Assembly: GCF_007035645.1 (NCBI RefSeq)
Contig: NZ_AP019632.1
Span: 1,798,001-1,862,000, forward strand
Source of the DNA: Enterobacter asburiae
GTDB taxonomy: Bacteria; Pseudomonadota; Gammaproteobacteria; Enterobacterales; Enterobacteriaceae
Direction of reading: 5' to 3'
Length of the DNA stretch: 64,000 nucleotides
Positions within the stretch are counted from its first letter, which is position 1. Every line of letters begins with the position of its first letter. Positions 60,226 to 64,000 of the stretch are shown here, one piece after another. Under the pieces are notes generated by a model. That model was not told the DNA's origin and did not search any database. It saw nothing but the letters and a program-made list of their open reading frames with translations. Made by a program: the position numbers and the translations under genes.

Positions 60226-61242
60226 ATGAATATCGAAGAATTTCTCGCGCCAATCAGTCCCGAAAAACCCTGCGGGGAAAACCTGGAGTACGACGCCGAC
60301 TTCCAGATCATGAATCAGGCAAGTCTTGGGAAAGCGGAACAGCAGTTTGGCGACACCATTATCCCGGCAGAGCCAGCTGACTGGAACACGGTGGAAAAAT
60401 ACGCCACCAGCCTGCTGACCCGCACCAAAGATCTTCGCGTACTGCTGGCGTTAACCCATGCCTGGACGCGCCGCCGCGGGCTAGCGGGCTACGCGGACGG
60501 ATTATTGCTGGTGCAGGAGGCGATCGCCCGTTACTGGGAGACGCTCTATCCGCTGCTGGAAGAGTATGGCGAAACCGATCCGTTCTATCGCATTAACGCC
60601 CTGGCAGGGCTGAGCGATAAATCCGACCTCACCGTCGCCGTGCGAAACGCCTCGCTTCTGCGTTCAAACGGCGATGAAATTTCGCTCCGGGATGCCCAGG
60701 CCCTGCTGGACGGCAGCAAGACGGAATGCCCGGACTATCCCGGCGGCCGTCCACGGCTGATTGACGAGCTGGCCCGCGGCGACCAGCCCGGCACCGCCGC
60801 GGTTATCGTCATTAACGAACGTCTGCTGGCGATTCGCGAGCTTCTCACCGGGCATCTCGGTGAAAGCGGCGTGCCCGAGATGGAACAGCTGCTGAAAACC
60901 GTCGGACTGGTCGCCAGCGCGTGTCAGGTAACCGACATCAGCAAGCTGCTGCCGAACCGTGAGGCGCAGGCAGAACCCCAGGCCGAGCAGCAGTCGACGG
61001 CAGCGCAGCCCGTTCAGCCGGTCACCGACTGGCGCAGCGTGCAGATCACCAGCCGCGCCGACGCGCAGCTGGTGCTGGAAAAAGCGAAGCAGTATTTTGC
61101 GCAGTACGAACCGAGCCACCCCGCACCGCTGATGATTGAACGGGTGCAGCGGCTGTCAGAACTTAACTTTATGGACATTATTCGCGACCTGGCGCCAGAC
61201 GGCGTTAACCAACTTGAAAACATCTTTGGGCGCCGCGAATAA
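60226..61242 (+). CDS. tssA: T6SS assembly protein TssA
   Basis: A 338-residue short-form TssA with an N-terminal ImpA_N domain (about 8-125, PISPEKPCGENLEYDADF; RTKDLRVLLALTHAWTRRRGL). A Gln/Ala-rich linker (about 245-265, EAQAEPQAEQQSTAAQ) leads to a C-terminal block, ending RVQRLSELNFMDIIRDLAPDGVNQL, similar to those that form the TssA ring. It primes tail sheath and tube polymerisation. Starts 11 nt after tagF. Confidence 0.93.
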   Translation: MNIEEFLAPISPEKPCGENLEYDADFQIMNQASLGKAEQQFGDTIIPAEPADWNTVEKYATSLLTRTKDLRVLLALTHAWTRRRGLAGYADGLLLVQEAIARYWETLYPLLEEYGETDPFYRINALAGLSDKSDLTVAVRNASLLRSNGDEISLRDAQALLDGSKTECPDYPGGRPRLIDELARGDQPGTAAVIVINERLLAIRELLTGHLGESGVPEMEQLLKTVGLVASACQVTDISKLLPNREAQAEPQAEQQSTAAQPVQPVTDWRSVQITSRADAQLVLEKAKQYFAQYEPSHPAPLMIERVQRLSELNFMDIIRDLAPDGVNQLENIFGRRE

Positions 61243-61317
61243 CGCGTCCAGGCATTATGACGACAGGCATGGAGCCTGCCGTTTCACCTTCACCGCGCAT
61301 CTTTGATGGAGAACATC

Positions 61318-61842
61318 ATGGCAATGAGTAACAGTGGGCAGAAATTCATCGCACGTAACCGTGCCCCCCGCGTGCAGATCGAGTATGACGTAGAGATCTA
61401 CGGTGCAGAACGTAAGATTCAGCTGCCGTTTGTGATGGGCGTCATGGCCGATCTGGTCGGCAAACCGGTTGAAAATCTGCCGGCCGTCGACGAGCGTAAA
61501 TTCCTCGAAATCGACATCGACAACTTTGACGAACGCATGAAGGCGCTGAAGCCGCGCGTGGCGTTCCAGGTGGATAACACCCTGACCGGCGAAGGCAAGC
61601 TCAACGTGGATCTGACCTTCGACAGCATGGACGACTTCCTGCCGGATGCGGTGGCCCGCAAGGTCGAGCCGCTGAACAAGCTGCTGGAAGCGCGTACCCA
61701 GCTCTCCAACCTGCTGACCTATATGGACGGCAAAAACGGTGCGGAAGAGCTGATCGCTAAAATTCTGCAGGATCCGACGCTGCTCAAATCCCTGAGCCAG
61801 TTGCCGAAAAATGACGAAAGCGCGAAAGGTAGCGAGGAATAA
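61318..61842 (+). CDS. tssB: T6SS contractile sheath small subunit TssB
   Basis: A 174-residue VipA-type sheath protein. I start at the ATG at 61318 (MAMSNSGQKFIARNRAPRV), with GGAG six bases upstream; in-frame ATGs earlier and two codons later are weaker. Conserved VQIEYDVEIYGAERKIQLPFVMGVMADL and NLLTYMDGKNGAE are present. It interlocks with TssC in the sheath whose contraction fires the tube. Followed 3 nt later by tssC. Confidence 0.96.
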   Translation: MAMSNSGQKFIARNRAPRVQIEYDVEIYGAERKIQLPFVMGVMADLVGKPVENLPAVDERKFLEIDIDNFDERMKALKPRVAFQVDNTLTGEGKLNVDLTFDSMDDFLPDAVARKVEPLNKLLEARTQLSNLLTYMDGKNGAEELIAKILQDPTLLKSLSQLPKNDESAKGSEE

Positions 61843-61845
61843 TCG

Positions 61846-63345
61846 ATGAGCAACCAGACTCAACAACACGAGCAGCAGGCGGGTCAGGCGTTCAGCCAGG
61901 ATGAATTCAGCGCGCTGCTGAACAAAGAGTTCCGCCCGAAAACCGATCAGGCCCGTTCAGCCGTCGAAAGCGCGGTCAAAACGCTGGCGCAGCAGGCGCT
62001 GGAAAATACCGTCACTTTCTCCAACGACACCTACCGCACCATTCAGAACCTGATCGCCGGTATCGACGAGCAGCTGTCGCAGCAGGTAAACCAGATCATT
62101 CACCACGAAGAGTTTCAGAAGCTGGAGAGCGCCTGGCGCGGTCTGAGCTACCTGGTGAACAACACTGAAACTGACGAGATGCTGAAGATCCGCTTTATGA
62201 GCATCTCCAAGCAGGAGCTGGGCCGCACCCTGAAGCGCTTCAAGGGCGTGGGCTGGGACCAGAGCCCGATCTTCAAGAAAATCTACGAGCAGGAGTACGG
62301 TCAGTTCGGCGGCGAGCCGTTTGGCTGCATCGTGGGCGACTACTACTTCGACCATAGCCCGCAGGACGTTGAGCTGCTGGGCGAAATGGCGCGCATCGGC
62401 TCTGCGGCGCACTGTCCGTTTATCACCGGTACCGCGCCGGGCGTGATGCAGATGGAGTCCTGGCAGGAGCTGGCTAATCCGCGCGACCTGACCAAGATCT
62501 TCCAGAACACCGAATACGCGGCCTGGCGTTCGCTGCGTGAATCCGAAGATGCCCGCTATCTGGGCCTGGTGATGCCGCGCTTCCTGTCGCGCCTGCCGTA
62601 CGGCATTCGCACCAACCCGGTCGACAGCTTTGACTTTGAAGAGCAGACCGACGGCGCGAACCACAACAGCTACTCCTGGGCGAACGCCGCGTATGCGATG
62701 GCCGCCAACATCAACCGCTCCTTCAAAGAGTACGGCTGGTGCACCTCGATTCGCGGCGTGGAGTCCGGCGGGGCGGTGGAAAACCTGCCGTGCCACACCT
62801 TCCCGAGCGATGACGGCGGCGTGGACATGAAGTGCCCGACCGAAATCGCCATCAGCGATCGTCGTGAAGCTGAGCTGGCGAAAAACGGCTTTATGCCGCT
62901 GGTTCACCGCAAAAACTCCGACTTTGCCGCCTTCATCGGCGCGCAGTCGCTGCAGAAACCGGCCGAGTACCACGACCCGGATGCCACCGCCAACGCGCGT
63001 CTGGCCTCTCGTCTGCCGTACCTGTTCGCCTGCTGCCGCTTTGCACACTACCTGAAGTGCATCGTGCGCGACAAAATCGGCTCCTTCCGCGAGCGCGAAG
63101 AGATGGAGCGCTGGCTGAACGACTGGGTCATGAACTACGTCGACGGTGACCCGGCGAACTCCTCTCAGGAGACCAAGTCCCGTAAACCGCTGGCCGCAGC
63201 GGAAGTGCAGGTGCAGGAGATTGAAGACAACCCGGGCTACTACGCCGCGAAGTTCTTCCTGCGTCCACACTACCAGCTGGAAGGTCTGACCGTTTCCCTG
63301 CGTCTGGTATCCAAACTGCCGTCGCTGAAGACGAAAGACGCGTGA
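61846..63345 (+). CDS. tssC: T6SS contractile sheath large subunit TssC
   Basis: A 499-residue VipB-type sheath protein. Conserved stretches include FQKLESAWRGLSYLVNNTETD, FGCIVGDYYFDHSPQDVELL and the C-terminal NPGYYAAKFFLRPHYQLEGL. GC-rich and strongly codon-biased, giving long false frames on the other strand. A hairpin with four T follows immediately, and the next genes are AT-rich, so the conserved block ends here. Confidence 0.97.
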   Translation: MSNQTQQHEQQAGQAFSQDEFSALLNKEFRPKTDQARSAVESAVKTLAQQALENTVTFSNDTYRTIQNLIAGIDEQLSQQVNQIIHHEEFQKLESAWRGLSYLVNNTETDEMLKIRFMSISKQELGRTLKRFKGVGWDQSPIFKKIYEQEYGQFGGEPFGCIVGDYYFDHSPQDVELLGEMARIGSAAHCPFITGTAPGVMQMESWQELANPRDLTKIFQNTEYAAWRSLRESEDARYLGLVMPRFLSRLPYGIRTNPVDSFDFEEQTDGANHNSYSWANAAYAMAANINRSFKEYGWCTSIRGVESGGAVENLPCHTFPSDDGGVDMKCPTEIAISDRREAELAKNGFMPLVHRKNSDFAAFIGAQSLQKPAEYHDPDATANARLASRLPYLFACCRFAHYLKCIVRDKIGSFREREEMERWLNDWVMNYVDGDPANSSQETKSRKPLAAAEVQVQEIEDNPGYYAAKFFLRPHYQLEGLTVSLRLVSKLPSLKTKDA

Positions 63346-63350
63346 TGAGT

Positions 63351-63379
63351 GTAGCCGGCCCATTGGGCCGGCTACTTTT
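63351..63379 (+). terminator. Hairpin after tssC, possible partial terminator
   Basis: Perfect 11-bp stem GTAGCCGGCCC/GGGCCGGCTAC with loop ATT, then TTTTC. It sits within the T6SS locus and could reduce readthrough. Confidence 0.6.
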
Positions 63380-63399
63380 CGATCAATACGAGATAGCTA

Positions 63400-63633
63400 A
63401 TGAATTTGACAGTGAAAGCGTTGATACGAAAATTCATCAGCTATTTAGCCATTTATACGTTGCTAATAATTTCATTCATGTTGTTTGTGACGGTATCCGG
63501 CTACTATCTGTTTATCTTTGACTGGCCGGCAGAAGTCCCGCGAATCGCAATGCATGGATTTTTATGCACTGGACTTAATGCATTAGCGATAGGGATATAC
63601 GTTGTCGCAGAAAAATGGAAAGAGGAAAGTTAG
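63400..63633 (+). CDS. Small two-helix membrane protein in the T6SS locus
   Basis: A 77-residue protein I do not recognise. Two long hydrophobic segments (about 12-40, SYLAIYTLLIISFMLFVTVSGYYLFIF in part; about 48-68, IAMHGFLCTGLNALAIGIYVV) with short charged ends. It lies between tssC and a Tai4-like immunity gene in AT-rich sequence. It could be an immunity protein or accessory factor; context alone does not decide. No good Shine-Dalgarno site is seen, so the start is tentative. Confidence 0.6.
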   Translation: MNLTVKALIRKFISYLAIYTLLIISFMLFVTVSGYYLFIFDWPAEVPRIAMHGFLCTGLNALAIGIYVVAEKWKEES

Positions 63634-63682
63634 TATTTTACGCGGACTGATGCGCTGTGGGTCTTATGGCAAAGGATATAAG

Positions 63683-64000
63683 GTGAAACGTTTATGTTTT
63701 TTCCTCGTATTTATGACTTTTTATGTGTATTCCGGAAATAACTATCCTGATTTTTATCAGCAGCAAACATACCGGCAGGTTTTAAAAGATTTTGTTCTGG
63801 CGCGCTGCCTGGCGCAGGTAGCAGATAAAGGCAGCCAGTTTTCTGCTGATGCTGCCCGCAGTGCGAGTGCATTCATTGAGTGGATTCCTTTTGATGCTGA
63901 AAATGGCACTGAGAAAATGGATGCGCTCATTGGAAAATACAAAGATCACATTAACGGCTTTCATGCCGAACGAAAGCCCGATGTAAAAGGCGTTACGTTA
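63683..64000 (+). CDS. Tai4-like T6SS amidase immunity protein, cut by window end
   Basis: 106 codons are open to the right edge, starting at GTG with AAGGAT upstream. A signal-peptide-like start (VKRLCFFLVFMTFYVYSG) is followed by YRQVLKDFVLARCLAQVADKG and ARSASAFIEW. This pattern resembles Tai4 periplasmic immunity proteins, which neutralise the Tae4 peptidoglycan amidase. No tae4 lies upstream in the window, so the cognate toxin is either beyond the edge or missing. Identification is by motif resemblance only. Confidence 0.6.
   Translation, partial: MKRLCFFLVFMTFYVYSGNNYPDFYQQQTYRQVLKDFVLARCLAQVADKGSQFSADAARSASAFIEWIPFDAENGTEKMDALIGKYKDHINGFHAERKPDVKGVTL

Noticed and set aside
61957..63363. 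468-codon frame opposite tssC
   Set aside because: Same artefact over the strongly biased tssC gene.

Overview
The window is chromosomal DNA of an enteric bacterium (Enterobacteriaceae). Gene content and order follow the E. coli/Salmonella backbone almost gene for gene (rlmA-mntP-yobD-manZYX-yoaE-pdeD-sdaA-nudL-pabB-yoaH-yoaB-yoaA-tsaB-yeaY-fadD-rnd-minEDC-ycgL-ycgM-ycgN-dsbB-nhaB-fadR-ycgB-dadAX-cvrA-ldcA-emtA-ycgR-ymgE). The rnd-minE junction and a PBP3-like gene beside rlmA are as I remember them in Salmonella. High GC, Enterobacter-type REP elements and the accessory content make the Enterobacter cloacae complex or a close relative (Lelliottia, Leclercia) the most likely source. This is an inference from gene order and protein similarity, not a database result.

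Layout. 1-35.6 kb is core genome: the C-terminus of an FtsI-like transpeptidase, rRNA methylation, manganese efflux (MntR-like boxes plus a Mn riboswitch), the mannose PTS, a c-di-GMP phosphodiesterase, serine deamination, PABA synthesis, a DinG-type helicase with a LexA-type box, tRNA t6A biogenesis, fatty-acid activation (fadD) with its regulator fadR 9 kb away, Min division-site placement, DsbB, sodium/proton exchange, D-alanine catabolism and murein recycling/lysis, ending at the flagellar brake ycgR. 35.6-51.2 kb is accessory: a Fur-boxed TonB receptor, periplasmic trehalase, an AraC/MFS divergent pair, an AT-rich three-gene operon ending in an orphan hcp, a second GAPDH with a GlxA-type regulator, a fatty-acid desaturase overlapping a PhnD-like binding protein, and a YdeP-type molybdopterin oxidoreductase with a LysR regulator. 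51.2-52.2 kb is a long AT-rich gene-free leader. 52.2-64 kb is the first half of a type VI secretion system (T6SS): SH3 lipoprotein, tssJ, tssK, tssL, tssM, tagF, tssA, tssB, tssC, then a small membrane protein and a Tai4-like immunity gene cut by the window edge.

How they fit together. The T6SS genes supply the membrane complex (TssJLM), baseplate adaptor (TssK), cap/initiator (TssA), sheath (TssBC) and a post-translational repressor (TagF). Hcp, VgrG and ClpV of the main cluster would lie beyond the right edge. The orphan hcp operon at 42.4-43.8 kb is the best candidate for something undescribed: an unrecognised 234-residue protein, a 68-residue two-helix membrane protein coupled to it by a TAATG overlap, and hcp only a few bases further on. 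That is what one would expect of a toxin, its immunity protein and the tube protein that carries the toxin.
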